NCBI GenBank assembly: GCA_958427145.1
Contig: CAUAAZ010000008.1
Coordinates: 16,042-80,041 of the forward strand
Length of the DNA: 64,000 nucleotides
DNA from: an uncultured Collinsella sp.
GTDB lineage: Bacteria > Actinomycetota > Coriobacteriia > Coriobacteriales > Coriobacteriaceae
Direction: 5' to 3'
In this document: piece after piece, positions 1-8,194 of the stretch
Numbering within the stretch: position 1 is the stretch's first letter
Layout of the letters: each line of letters starts with the position of its first letter
Notes under the pieces: model-generated
Seen by the model: only the letters and a program-made list of their open reading frames with translations
What the model was told of the DNA's origin: nothing
Database searches by the model: none
Program-made: the position numbers and the translations under genes

Positions 1-2
1 CC

Positions 3-572
3 GTGGAGGCCGAGGACCACGGTGGCCCCGATGCCTATTCGGTTATGGCGCATGATGCCGCCGACGTGGCGCCGGGTGCCGATGGGCTCCTGTGTCTGCC
101 GTACTTTGCGGGGGAGCGTACTCCGCTCAATGATCCCGCGGCGCGTGGCGTCTTCTTTGGACTGACCGGAAGGCATACGCGAGCCCATATGGTTCGCGCC
201 GCCTTGGAAGGCGTCGCGTATACCGTTGCATCCCATGTCGACATTATCGAGCGAGAGCATGGACTGCCAATTGGGCGCATTATGCTTGTCGGAGGTGGAA
301 CCAAGAATCCAGTTTGGATGCAGGCTATCGCCGACGTATGCGGGCGCGAGGTCTCGGTTGCCAAGGTTACGGTGGGCGCATGCTTCGGTGATGCCATCAT
401 GGCAGCACTCGCAGGTGGTGCCTATGCATCATGGGATGAGCTCGCCCAAGTCCTTGGCGTTGCGCAAACAATCGTGCCCGATATGGCTGCCCACGAGTTA
501 TATGCGTCGCGCCGTCATATCTTCGACGAATTGTATGCACGCAACCGTGATCTCATGCACGAATTGGTGTAA
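3..572 (+). CDS. xylB: xylulokinase-like FGGY sugar kinase, C-terminal part
   Basis: The visible 189 residues are the C-terminal half of an FGGY-family kinase, which phosphorylates a pentulose such as D-xylulose with ATP in the cytoplasm. The segment PYFAGERTPLNDPAARG followed by a Leu-Val-Gly-Gly-Gly-Thr-Lys-Asn stretch is typical of the second actin-like ATPase domain of xylulokinases. The frame is open to the left edge, so the true start lies outside the window and the GTG at position 3 is not proposed as a start. The sugar is inferred from the family; another ketopentose or glycerol-like substrate cannot be excluded. A hairpin follows in the short spacer before the convergent tatD gene. 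Confidence 0.8.
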   Translation: MEAEDHGGPDAYSVMAHDAADVAPGADGLLCLPYFAGERTPLNDPAARGVFFGLTGRHTRAHMVRAALEGVAYTVASHVDIIEREHGLPIGRIMLVGGGTKNPVWMQAIADVCGREVSVAKVTVGACFGDAIMAALAGGAYASWDELAQVLGVAQTIVPDMAAHELYASRRHIFDELYARNRDLMHELV

Positions 573-595
573 TGCTGCCGAATTGTACTGCCTAC

Positions 596-630
596 CAATA
601 GGGACTGCGCTGTGCGATTCGCATGTCCCT
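596..630. terminator. hairpin between convergent xylB and tatD
   Basis: AGGGAC near 599-604 pairs with GTCCCT near 625-630, extended by TGCG/CGCA. The hairpin lies between two convergent genes. There is no strong T-run, so it is a weak terminator candidate. Confidence 0.4.
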
Positions 631-651
631 TGGCATGTTTGCCCACAGGGG

Positions 652-1434
652 TTAGCGAAGGTCAAAAACAGAGCGCGCATTTGCTAAAACTGCCGACTCG
701 ATGCGCTTTGCGTCACAGTTTTTGAGTGAGGCAATGCGCATCGAGGTCCTTGTGAGCGATCTGATGAGCGACTGTGCGCTTGTTTCTGTGTTTGGTTCGG
801 CTGGTGCATCGGTCTCGAGCAGTAAACGATCGAGTGGAATCTGTCGTGCGTATTCGCGAGCGCGCTTGGTCGCGAGCATGCGTTCGTTGACGGAAAAATA
901 ACAGCCCGCATTACGCGCGCGGGCGAGTTCGTCCGAAGTGCCGCTAAACCAGTGGAAGATGATAGCGGGGGAGTCGGGGCTTGGGATGAGCAATCCGTGC
1001 GATTCGAGGATATCCAGTACGGTTCCTGCCGAACGAACGGCGTGAATTGATATCACGCGCTCGGCAAGAGGATGCTGCACGAGCGCATCGCAGAGCCGGT
1101 CAAGTGCCTGTATTTGAAGCGGTTCCCTTCCGGCAAAGCGCGCGGAAAAGTCGAGTCCCACCTCGCCAATGTAGCGCTCTTGGGCAGCAATTTCGCAAAG
1201 CAGATTGACCTCGGCAGGACCGCAGCGGCCGTCGGCGAGCCACCAGGGGTGGAGCCCAACGCCAGCGATGATGTTTGGGTAACGGCTGGCCCGCTTTTTT
1301 GCTGCCGCGAAGTCGCGTGGGTCGATCCCGCAATCAAAGACCCCCAGCCCTATAGCCGCAGTTTCGTCAGCAACGGCATTCGGGTAAGTCATCAAATCAA
1401 GATGGCAGTGTGCATCAAATAACCGGGGCTCCAT
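652..1434 (-). CDS. tatD: TatD family metal-dependent hydrolase
   Basis: This 260-residue protein belongs to the TatD amidohydrolase superfamily, cytoplasmic metal-dependent DNases and related hydrolases. The N-terminal DAHCHLD is the first metal-binding HxH motif, GEVGLDF carries the bridging Glu, and LLLETDAPAEPN carries the late Asp. It is slightly shorter than the usual 255-270 residues but complete. It lies just downstream of tcdA on the same strand with a 14-base gap, so the two are probably cotranscribed. The physiological substrate is not evident from sequence. Confidence 0.85.
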   Translation of the reverse strand: MEPRLFDAHCHLDLMTYPNAVADETAAIGLGVFDCGIDPRDFAAAKKRASRYPNIIAGVGLHPWWLADGRCGPAEVNLLCEIAAQERYIGEVGLDFSARFAGREPLQIQALDRLCDALVQHPLAERVISIHAVRSAGTVLDILESHGLLIPSPDSPAIIFHWFSGTSDELARARNAGCYFSVNERMLATKRAREYARQIPLDRLLLETDAPAEPNTETSAQSLIRSLTRTSMRIASLKNCDAKRIESAVLANARSVFDLR

Positions 1435-1448
1435 CTCGGCGCGCTCCG

Positions 1449-2243
1449 CTAGTCTAGGCGCTGGCCATCGGCGCGCACGCGCTCGGTGCCGCGGCCGCTG
1501 ATCTGGCGGATAACCTCGCCGGCAATCATCTGACCCATGATGGGCGGCATAAAGCTGGCGGTTCCCAGCTCGGTACGCTCGTGGATGTTGGAAGGGTCGC
1601 GGGGCTGTGTCTTAACCGATTCCTCGCAGCTAAACAGTACATGCAGGCTCTTGATTCCGCGCTTCTTGCATTCTTTGCGCATAATGCGGCTCATGGGGTC
1701 ACGTACCGTATCGAAAATGTCGGCAAAGCGGAGGCACTCGGGATGGAGCTTGTTGGCCCCGCCCATGGAGCTAACCAAACGAATGTCGTGGTCCTGAGCA
1801 TATTTGGCAATGGTGAGCTTGGCCGAGATGGTGTCGATGGCGTCGACGACGTAGTCGAGCTTGCCGTCCGTCTGCTCCAAAACGCTCGCGAAGAAATCAT
1901 CGATGTTGTCGCTCAGCAGGTATTCGGTGCGCTTGATGACGGTAGCGGTAAGGTTGATGTCGTGAATCATAGCCTCCATGACGTCGACTTTGCGCTTGCC
2001 GACGGTGCTGTGAAAGGCGATGGCCTGGCGATTGATATTGCTGGGCGCGATGATGTCCTTATCCAGAATGACGAAATGACCGATGCCGCCGCGGGCGAGT
2101 GCCTCGCAGCAGTTGGAGCCCACGCCTCCGCAGCCGAGCACTAGCACCGTAGCATCGGCGAGCTTATCGAGTGCCTCGCGGCCCATGATAATCTCGAGCT
2201 TGGTGTCGCGTGTCTCGACGAGAGCGGCAGCGGTTTCGGTCAT
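1449..2243 (-). CDS. tcdA: tRNA threonylcarbamoyladenosine dehydratase (ThiF/E1-like)
   Basis: The 264-residue protein has the E1-like adenylation fold: the nucleotide-binding loop VLGCGGVGSNCCEALAR near residue 35 and the conserved Asn-Arg of the ThiF family in SNINRQ. TcdA converts t6A at tRNA position 37 to its cyclic form using ATP. I choose the second ATG (2243) because GGAGG sits six bases before it but directly abuts the first ATG (2249). Downstream tatD follows on the same strand. An alternative role as another ThiF-like activating enzyme is less likely, since no ThiS/MoaD-like partner is nearby. Confidence 0.82.
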   Translation of the reverse strand: MTETAAALVETRDTKLEIIMGREALDKLADATVLVLGCGGVGSNCCEALARGGIGHFVILDKDIIAPSNINRQAIAFHSTVGKRKVDVMEAMIHDINLTATVIKRTEYLLSDNIDDFFASVLEQTDGKLDYVVDAIDTISAKLTIAKYAQDHDIRLVSSMGGANKLHPECLRFADIFDTVRDPMSRIMRKECKKRGIKSLHVLFSCEESVKTQPRDPSNIHERTELGTASFMPPIMGQMIAGEVIRQISGRGTERVRADGQRLD

Positions 2244-2420
2244 AGACATCCTCCGATGGGGAAGCGAATCGTGTTTTAGCTATCGCCATTATAGGTGTTA
2301 TCGCGATTCCATTTGAGCCCTTGGGCTTGTTGAAATGGGATCGGGGTTCGCATAAGATTGAAGCAGATGGCACCCGTTGCAGCGGGTTGGCCAACTCTAA
2401 AACACGTTTGTAGCGTGAGA

Positions 2421-2459
2421 AGTGGCCGTCTTCGCATTACGCGGAGGCGGCTATTTTTT
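2421..2459 (+). terminator. rho-independent terminator without an obvious upstream gene
   Basis: TGGCCGTCTTCGC pairs with GCGGAGGCGGCTA (two G-T pairs) and is followed by six T. The only gene to its left is transcribed the other way, so a short untranslated RNA could end here. Confidence 0.6.
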
Positions 2460-2469
2460 GAGTACAAGA

Positions 2470-2507
2470 TTAGATAGTTAGACAAACATCTAAATATCGA
2501 GTATAGT
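2470..2507 (+). promoter_or_regulatory. promoter and inverted-repeat operator of the arsR-sdpI pair
   Basis: A -35 box TAGACA (2479-2484) and a -10 box TATAGT (2502-2507) are exactly 17 bases apart. TTAGAT (2470-2475) and ATCTAA (2488-2493) form an inverted repeat overlapping the -35 box and spacer, as expected for an autorepressor. Confidence 0.65.
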
Positions 2508-2541
2508 GTGCGCGTCATGAGAGATGATGAGAGGAGGTCTT

Positions 2542-2820
2542 ATGCCGGGAGAGGGTTTTAAGGCGCTTGCCGATCCAACGCGACGGCGCATTTTGGAGTT
2601 GCTGCGCGAGGGCAATTGCACGGCGGGGGAGCTTGCCGAGCATTTCGATATCAGTAAGCCGTCGCTGAGCCATCACTTGGCGACGCTCAAAAACGCCGGG
2701 TTGGTGACCGACGAGCGCCATGGCCAAAACATCGTATACAGCTTAAACACCACCGTCATGCAGGATTTGATTGGCTGGTTTATGGGTTTTACAAACACGG
2801 AAGGTGATAAGGATGAATAA
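2542..2820 (+). CDS. ArsR-family autorepressor (SdpR-like)
   Basis: This 92-residue winged-helix regulator shows the ArsR signature: ALADPTRRRILELLREG at the N-terminus and the recognition helix in SKPSLSHHLATLKNAGLV. There are no metal-binding Cys pairs, so it fits the SdpR subgroup rather than a metal sensor. The ATG at 2542 is chosen because AGGAGG lies just upstream; earlier in-frame ATGs at 2524 and 2527 lack such a site. Its end overlaps the start of the next gene by eight bases, implying translational coupling. It probably represses its own promoter through the inverted repeat upstream. Confidence 0.85.
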   Translation: MPGEGFKALADPTRRRILELLREGNCTAGELAEHFDISKPSLSHHLATLKNAGLVTDERHGQNIVYSLNTTVMQDLIGWFMGFTNTEGDKDE

Positions 2821-3517
2821 CGAAAACAAGGGCATTCACCCCACGGGGGTATCGTCGCGCGTGTGGATTGCGCTGGTCGCTCTGTGCGTCGCCAATGTCG
2901 TAGCGCACCTCATGGTGATGCCGAGCTTGCCTGCGCAGATTCCCACGCACTGGGGCGCGAACGGCGCCGTCGACGGTTGGGGTCCTAGCTGGATGGCCTC
3001 CGCGCTCGGCGTGCTGCCTCTGGCGCTTCTCGCAATGTTCTGCGTGGTGCCGCGCATCGACCCCAAAGGTGAGGCATATCGAACCTCGGGCAAGTTCTAC
3101 CAGGGCTTCGTAATCGCCTTCACCTTGTTCATGTGCGCCATAAGCTGGCTGGGAGAGCTTACGGTCTGGGGCGTGGTGCCGGCGGTCGGTTCGGTTAACG
3201 TGCTGATTTCCGGTGTTGTCGGTTTGCTGTTCATCGGCGTAGGCAACTACTTGCCGCGTGTGAAGCAGAACTATACGCTCGGTATCAAGACACCCTGGGC
3301 GCTTGCCGATCCCGAGAACTGGCGCCGTACGCAGCGTTTTGGCGGCGCCTGCTTTATGGTGCTGGGTATTGGCCTGATTGTGATGGGCGTGGCAGGCAGC
3401 GTGCTTTCGAGTGAAGTCGTCGCCGCGGTGATTGCGGTTCTGGCGTTTGGTTCGGTTGGAGCCGTCTACGTCTACTCGTATCTGTTGTGGCGCAAATCGC
3501 AGCGAGCCGCTCGTTAA
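2813..3517 (+). CDS. SdpI/DUF1648 family membrane protein
   Basis: The 234-residue protein has an N-terminal DUF1648-like segment (PAQIPTHWGANGAVDGWG), followed by several hydrophobic membrane segments and an SdpI-like part with RTQRFGGACFMVLG. In Bacillus, SdpI gives immunity to a secreted toxin and works with the SdpR repressor. Here only the regulator/immunity pair is visible and no toxin gene is adjacent. The ATG at 2813 overlaps the regulator's stop and follows a purine-rich stretch. A role in envelope stress or toxin immunity is inferred from family and pairing only. Confidence 0.8.
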   Translation: MNNENKGIHPTGVSSRVWIALVALCVANVVAHLMVMPSLPAQIPTHWGANGAVDGWGPSWMASALGVLPLALLAMFCVVPRIDPKGEAYRTSGKFYQGFVIAFTLFMCAISWLGELTVWGVVPAVGSVNVLISGVVGLLFIGVGNYLPRVKQNYTLGIKTPWALADPENWRRTQRFGGACFMVLGIGLIVMGVAGSVLSSEVVAAVIAVLAFGSVGAVYVYSYLLWRKSQRAAR

Positions 3518-3577
3518 GGTTGCGGAAAACTAGCGTACGCAGTTCATAGTATGTTCCGGGGGACTTTTTCCAGGTAG

Positions 3578-3612
3578 TATTAGGGGGTGTGGGCAACCAT
3601 GCCCCTTTTTCG
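3578..3612 (+). terminator. terminator after sdpI-like gene
   Basis: A GGGGG tract near 3582 pairs with CCCC near 3601, and five T follow. It sits between the sdpI-like gene and ettA. Confidence 0.55.
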
Positions 3613-3701
3613 TTACGTTTCAGAGCAGGTTCCCTCATTTCGTTTCCACTAAAGCGAATCAAGAATAGGGAAACAGCAGGTAGAAAGGATAGAACAGACA
3701 T

Positions 3702-5381
3702 ATGGCGGAGTTTATCTACCAGATGTATCAGGCTCGCAAGGCCCATGGCGACAAGGTGATCCTTGACGACGTGACCCTGAGCTTCTACCCCGGTGCCAAG
3801 ATCGGCGTCGTGGGTCCCAACGGCATGGGCAAGTCGACCCTGCTCAAGATCATGGCCGGCATCGAGGAGGTCTCCAACGGCGATGCCAGGCTCACCCCCG
3901 GCTACACTGTGGGTATCCTGCAGCAGGAGCCGCCGCTCGACGACGACAAGACCGTCATCGAGAACGTGCGCATGGCGTTTGGCGACATGATCGCCAAGGT
4001 CGATCGCTTCAATAAGATCGGCGAGGAGATGTGCGACCCGGATTGCGACATGGACGCCCTCATGGCCGAGATGGGCAAGCTCCAGGACGAGATCGACGCC
4101 GCCGACGGCTGGGATATCGATTCCAAGCTCGGTCAGGCCATGGACGCCCTGCAGCTGCCCGATTCCGACATGCCGGTTAACGTGCTTTCCGGCGGCGAGC
4201 GCCGTCGCGTGGCCCTGTGCAAGCTGCTGCTCGAGTCTCCCGACCTGCTGCTGCTCGATGAGCCCACGAACCACCTGGACGCCGAGTCGATTCTGTGGCT
4301 CGAGCATTTCCTGCACAACTACCAGGGTGCCGTGCTTGCCGTCACGCACGATCGCTACTTCCTGGATAATGTTGCCGAGTGGATCTGCGAGGTCGACCGC
4401 GGCCACCTTTATCCCTACAAGGGCAACTACTCCACGTATCTGGAGACTAAGGCCGCGCGTATCGAGGCACAGGGCAACCGCGATGCCAAGCTCGCCAAGC
4501 GCATGGAGGCCGAGCTCGAGTGGGTACGCAGCTCGCCCAAGGCTCGCCAGGCCAAGAACAAGGCCCGTCTGGCTCGCTACGAGGAGATGGAGGCCGAGGC
4601 CCGCGCAAGCCAGAAACTCGACTGGACCGACATCCGCATCCCCGTGGGCCCGCGTTTGGGCAACAAGGTGCTCGAGGCCCATCACCTGCACAAGGAGTTC
4701 GATGGCCGTGTACTCATCGATGACCTTTCGTTCACCCTGCCGCGCAACGGCATCGTGGGCGTCATCGGCCCCAACGGTGTCGGTAAGACCACGCTGTTCA
4801 AGACGATTGTGGGTCTGGAGCCGCTGACTTCGGGCGAGCTCGAGGTGGGCGAGACCGTCAAGATCTCCTATGTCGATCAGAACCGTTCCGGCATCGACCC
4901 CGACAAGAACCTGTGGGAGGTCGTCTCGGATGGCCTGGACCACATGATGGTCGGCGAGACCGAGGTTCCGAGCCGCGCGTACGTGGCGAGCTTTGGCTTT
5001 AAGGGCCAGGACCAGCAGAAGCGCGCTGGCGTACTTTCCGGTGGCGAGCGCAACCGTCTGAATCTGGCGCTTACGCTCAAGCAGGGCGGCAACCTGCTGC
5101 TTCTCGACGAGCCCACGAACGATCTCGACGTCGAGACGCTGTCCTCTCTCGAGGCGGCACTGCTCGAGTTCCCGGGCTGCTCGGTGGTCATTAGCCACGA
5201 CCGTATGTTCCTGGACCGCGTCGCCACGCACATCCTGGCGTGGGAGGGCACCGACGAGAACCCGGGCAACTGGTATTGGTTTGAGGGCAACTTTGAGGCC
5301 TATCAGGCCAACCGTATCGAGCGCCTTGGCGAGGACGCAGCCCAGCCGCATCGTATTCACCGCAAGCTGACGCGTGACTAA
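3702..5381 (+). CDS. ettA: energy-dependent translational throttle protein, ABC-F ATPase
   Basis: The 559-residue protein carries two ABC cassettes without membrane domains. Walker A motifs are GPNGMGKST (about residue 39) and GPNGVGKTT (about residue 353). The signatures LSGGERRRVALC and LSGGERNRLNLA and two Walker B/LLLDEPTN sequences are intact. A charged linker between cassettes (KRMEAELEWVRSSPKARQAKNKARLARYEE) matches the P-site tRNA interaction motif of EttA. Members bind the ribosomal E site and gate entry into elongation according to ATP/ADP. Its 3' untranslated region carries family A element A1. Confidence 0.93.
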   Translation: MAEFIYQMYQARKAHGDKVILDDVTLSFYPGAKIGVVGPNGMGKSTLLKIMAGIEEVSNGDARLTPGYTVGILQQEPPLDDDKTVIENVRMAFGDMIAKVDRFNKIGEEMCDPDCDMDALMAEMGKLQDEIDAADGWDIDSKLGQAMDALQLPDSDMPVNVLSGGERRRVALCKLLLESPDLLLLDEPTNHLDAESILWLEHFLHNYQGAVLAVTHDRYFLDNVAEWICEVDRGHLYPYKGNYSTYLETKAARIEAQGNRDAKLAKRMEAELEWVRSSPKARQAKNKARLARYEEMEAEARASQKLDWTDIRIPVGPRLGNKVLEAHHLHKEFDGRVLIDDLSFTLPRNGIVGVIGPNGVGKTTLFKTIVGLEPLTSGELEVGETVKISYVDQNRSGIDPDKNLWEVVSDGLDHMMVGETEVPSRAYVASFGFKGQDQQKRAGVLSGGERNRLNLALTLKQGGNLLLLDEPTNDLDVETLSSLEAALLEFPGCSVVISHDRMFLDRVATHILAWEGTDENPGNWYWFEGNFEAYQANRIERLGEDAAQPHRIHRKLTRD

Positions 5382-5384
5382 TTT

Positions 5385-5535
5385 GTTACGCGGTTTTACC
5401 AAACCGCGTAACTGCCCGACGCTGCGCGGGCCGCAAGCACCCCATCTTGCCGTTCAAACCGTCGCTCGCGTACCGAAGTACGCGTCGCTTCTCTTTCACG
5501 GCAACCTGGGGCACTTGCGGCCCGCTCGCTGTTGG
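5385..5535 (+). ncRNA. structured 3'-UTR element, family A copy 1
   Basis: The element starts three bases after the ettA stop. Hairpin H1 has a 9-bp perfect stem (5385-5393 with 5404-5412) and loop TTTTACCAAA. Then comes the linker CGACGCTGCG. A long helix follows: 5426-5437 pairs with 5514-5525, continued by CACCCCATCTTGCCGT against ACGGCAACCTGGGGCAC. Inside are single-stranded TTCA and CTCTTTCA around an inner hairpin CGCGTAC-CGAA-GTACGCG. The same architecture recurs at 15.2, 31.4 and 62.8 kb with different stem sequences. The function is unknown. Confidence 0.6.
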
Positions 5536-5549
5536 TCACGGAACATCAA

Positions 5550-5597
5550 CAAATAAAAACGGCTCAAATCCTGATTTGGATTTGAGCCGTTTGTCGT
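5550..5597. terminator. bidirectional terminator between ettA and the next minus-strand gene
   Basis: AACGGCTCAAATCC pairs with GGATTTGAGCCGTT, with A- and T-runs on both sides, between convergent genes. Confidence 0.85.
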
Positions 5598-6904
5598 TAC
5601 TGCTCGGGTTCTTCGACTTTGTCGATGGCCCAGGCGGCTCCGAGACCGCCGGTGGTGTTGCGGCGGATGCGCACGGTAACCTCGCGGCGCTCGCCGGCCT
5701 GCGTGTAGCACAGGGGGAAGTTTGCGCGGTTTCGCGCGGCCTCGATGGTACCGCGCTCGCGGGCGATCCAGTAGTACTCGCCGACAATGCCGAGCGTGTC
5801 GGCGCCGTAGGGGAGATAGGTCGACAGCCGGTGCAGAAGCGGGCCGGGGCAGAAGACCTCGGTTGCGAAATCGACGGGGAAGTCCTCAGGGATGGCGGGC
5901 GCTGCGGGTGCGGGGGTTGGGGCCGCTGCGGGTACCGAAGCCGGTGCCGGTGCGGGAACTTGGTCGCAAGCAGTGGCGGGCACGGATTCGATGACGGGTG
6001 CGGGCTCCAGCGTCGTCTTCGGCTTGATTGTGGAATCTGCGGGCTTCACGGTGACGGGCGCGTCTGCAGCTTCAGTTTCAACCTCAACCTGCGTCGCGCT
6101 CTCATTCTCGACGCTCGACTTTGCCTCGATGGGCGTGGATGCCATGGTGGTGATGCCGGCATTGGCATTCTCGGGGTCATAGACGACCGTGAGCGAGATG
6201 GCGGGCTGCGGCGTCTCGGGCTCCGGCGCCGACTCGGTAGCGTCCTGTTCTGCGGGCTCTTCGGGCTGATCGTCCTCGGCCTCGTCGCCAAAGACATCGC
6301 TGTTTTGGAACGCAGACGGCTCGGGTTGGTCAGCGGCTTCTTCGGTTGTCGACTTGGGCGCTTCGTTGAGCTCCACAGTGGCTTCCTGCTCGGATATGAC
6401 TTTGGGATCGGTCGTGGCGGCGATTTCGGTTTCGGCTTCTGCCGTTACCTCAATAGCGACTTCGATCTCTGTCTCGGGCTCGGGTTCCGGCGCGGCTTCA
6501 ACCATGGCTTCGGGCTCGGGACGCTTAACGTGCTTGGGGCGCACGGCCTTGAGGTCCTTCTCACCGCGCTTTTTCTTTTTGTAGGACTGCTTGGCGCCCT
6601 TGGCTGCCTTGGGCTTGTCCTCGCCCTTGGCAAGGGCGGCATCCCATGCCTCGTTGGCGATGACAGTGGCATACAGGCGACCGCCCTTAAAGACGGTCAG
6701 CTTAATGCAGTCATCGAGCTCCTCGAGCAGCTCGCGCGTGGACTCGAAGCCCAGGTCATAAGCGGCCATGTCGCCAGCGGCGAGTGCCTCTTCGACCTGC
6801 GTCATAAACGTTTGCTTACCGCACCCAATCGCGTCGCGCAGCAGGCGATACAGATAGATGTGGTTGCCCAGCGATAGCGTGGGCTTAACTATTGTCTTGC
6901 TCAT
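5597..6904 (-). CDS. hypothetical protein, basic N-terminal domain and long acidic Ala/Pro/Glu-rich linker
   Basis: I do not recognise a named family for this 435-residue protein. Residues 1-95 look folded and contain GFESTRELLEELDD and a following GGRLYATV strand. This resembles a small winged-helix, perhaps an OST-HTH/LOTUS-like nucleic-acid binding domain (inference). A Lys/Arg-rich stretch (YKKKKRGEKDLKAVRPKHVKR) follows, then about 220 residues dominated by Glu, Pro, Ala and Thr, then a conserved-looking C-terminal domain of about 90 residues. There is no signal peptide, so it is probably cytoplasmic. The start at 6904 is chosen because GAGGAG lies upstream. Confidence 0.6.
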   Translation of the reverse strand: MSKTIVKPTLSLGNHIYLYRLLRDAIGCGKQTFMTQVEEALAAGDMAAYDLGFESTRELLEELDDCIKLTVFKGGRLYATVIANEAWDAALAKGEDKPKAAKGAKQSYKKKKRGEKDLKAVRPKHVKRPEPEAMVEAAPEPEPETEIEVAIEVTAEAETEIAATTDPKVISEQEATVELNEAPKSTTEEAADQPEPSAFQNSDVFGDEAEDDQPEEPAEQDATESAPEPETPQPAISLTVVYDPENANAGITTMASTPIEAKSSVENESATQVEVETEAADAPVTVKPADSTIKPKTTLEPAPVIESVPATACDQVPAPAPASVPAAAPTPAPAAPAIPEDFPVDFATEVFCPGPLLHRLSTYLPYGADTLGIVGEYYWIARERGTIEAARNRANFPLCYTQAGERREVTVRIRRNTTGGLGAAWAIDKVEEPEQ

Positions 6905-6974
6905 GGCAAATCTCCTCTTTACACACGTAAAGCATCTTACCATCGCATAGCGTTTGCCATGGCGGCGCCCAAGG

Positions 6975-7012
6975 CAAACGGGCGCGAACCGATATCGATT
7001 CGCGCCCGTTGT
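6975..7012 (-). terminator. hairpin downstream of the Ser/Thr/Gly-rich membrane protein gene
   Basis: ACGGGCGCGAA near 6978 pairs with TTCGCGCCCGT near 7000. It is close to the 3' end of the minus-strand gene ending at 7041 but has no long T-run. Confidence 0.5.
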
Positions 7013-7040
7013 ACAGGTTGCCTATCTGGGGATGCAGCGC

Positions 7041-7991
7041 CTAGTTGCCCGATGCCGTGCCTTGGCTCGAGCTGTCAGATGCCGTGCCCGATGTGGTGCC
7101 ACTCGAATTGCTGTTGTTGCTGTCTGCTGTGCCCGTTCCCGACGTGGTGTCGCTTGTCTGGCCGCCCGTGTTCGGCTGCGAACCGTCAGTCGTTTGGCTT
7201 GAGTCGGTCGTGCCGGACGGCGTGCCGCTGTTGGACGTAGAGGAATCGGTGCCCTGCGATTGGTTTTGGGTGTTCGAGGACGAATCGGCAGGGGTGGAAC
7301 TGTCTTGCGTGCCGTCCGTCTGTGCCTGCTGGTCTTGCGAATGGGTGTTGCCATTTGCATCACTTTCTGTCGTGCGCGACGACAGAATCGGCTCGGGGCG
7401 CTCGCCCAGACCCTCACCGGCGGTGGTGATAAGGATGGCGCCGGCGCAGGCGATGACCGCGACGATGGCGATGGCGATTGAGAAGACGATGACCTTCTTT
7501 TGCGTCTGGCTGCGCTCTGCCGCCGCCTTGGCGCGCAGGCTGTCGGGAGCGACGCGCGCCGTGGTCGCGCGCCCCGCAATCTGGCGCATCTCCTGCGTAG
7601 TCGCGGCGCCGCCCAGGTGCTCCTCGGCATTAAATTCAACGGGCTCATAGGCGCCGGCGGGGTAGTCGACGGCGGCGTGCGTACCTTTGAGGGCTTCGGC
7701 GCTGGCAGAGATAAAGTGGCGGTAGACCTGCGAGGACACAACGGTGATGACCGAGCTCACGGCGGCGCCGATCACCGATCCAGCGATACCGATCTTGGAA
7801 GCAAGCGCGACGCTCGTGGCGGCAGCTGCGGCGCCGGCGATGATCTGGGGAATGGAAATGTCGTCGAACAGGCCCTTTTTGGGCGCGATGGCCATGGTCT
7901 GTCCGATGGAATGGTTCTCGTGCACGCCGTTGTTGAGCGATGCCGGCGTCATGACGCGCGTGCGCGGCGCGTCGGTGTACTTGGTTGTCAT
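7041..7991 (-). CDS. membrane protein with low-complexity Ser/Thr/Gly/Asn extracellular tail
   Basis: This 316-residue protein is not assigned to a known family. Residues 45-85 form a hydrophobic Ala/Val/Ile-rich segment with glycines. A second hydrophobic helix around residues 165-190 (VIVFSIAIAIVAVIACAGAILI) follows a basic stretch and is a likely membrane anchor. The final 120 residues are almost entirely Ser, Thr, Gly, Asn, Asp and Gln, typical of a disordered wall-spanning tail. The start at 7991 is chosen because GGGAGGA lies about eight bases upstream; no longer start has such a site. No sortase motif is present. Confidence 0.65.
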   Translation of the reverse strand: MTTKYTDAPRTRVMTPASLNNGVHENHSIGQTMAIAPKKGLFDDISIPQIIAGAAAAATSVALASKIGIAGSVIGAAVSSVITVVSSQVYRHFISASAEALKGTHAAVDYPAGAYEPVEFNAEEHLGGAATTQEMRQIAGRATTARVAPDSLRAKAAAERSQTQKKVIVFSIAIAIVAVIACAGAILITTAGEGLGERPEPILSSRTTESDANGNTHSQDQQAQTDGTQDSSTPADSSSNTQNQSQGTDSSTSNSGTPSGTTDSSQTTDGSQPNTGGQTSDTTSGTGTADSNNSNSSGTTSGTASDSSSQGTASGN

Positions 7992-8194
7992 ACGGGGTCC
8001 TCCCGGTGTAAATCTGCTTCGTTTCGTGTAGCCATCAGGGTACCCACCAGATGTGAATCGTACGTGACATTTAACAGATACCATCAACTCATCAATAGCT
8101 CACCGAGTCGGTGGGATGCGGTTACGCCCGGCGGTTGAACTACAATAGGGCTTGCTAATTGTTGTGAATGGCGTCTACGCACGGGAGCATTCTT

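Larger units (their letters stand above)
2244..2541. other. intergenic region tcdA / arsR-like regulator
   Basis: This divergent spacer holds a hairpin at about 2301-2343, an apparent rho-independent terminator near 2421-2459 with no annotated plus-strand gene before it, and the promoter/operator of the ArsR-like gene. Confidence 0.6.

Noticed and set aside
3354..5402. 682-codon frame antisense to ettA
   Set aside because: It is an artefact of strong GC3 bias: the complementary frame of a G/C-ending gene lacks stop codons. The sequence is low-complexity Val/Leu/Asp/His with no family features, and ettA explains the region.
5385..5535. Family A element as an ordinary rho-independent terminator
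   Set aside because: No T-run follows, a separate strong terminator lies just downstream at 5550-5597, and conserved internal loops are not needed for termination.
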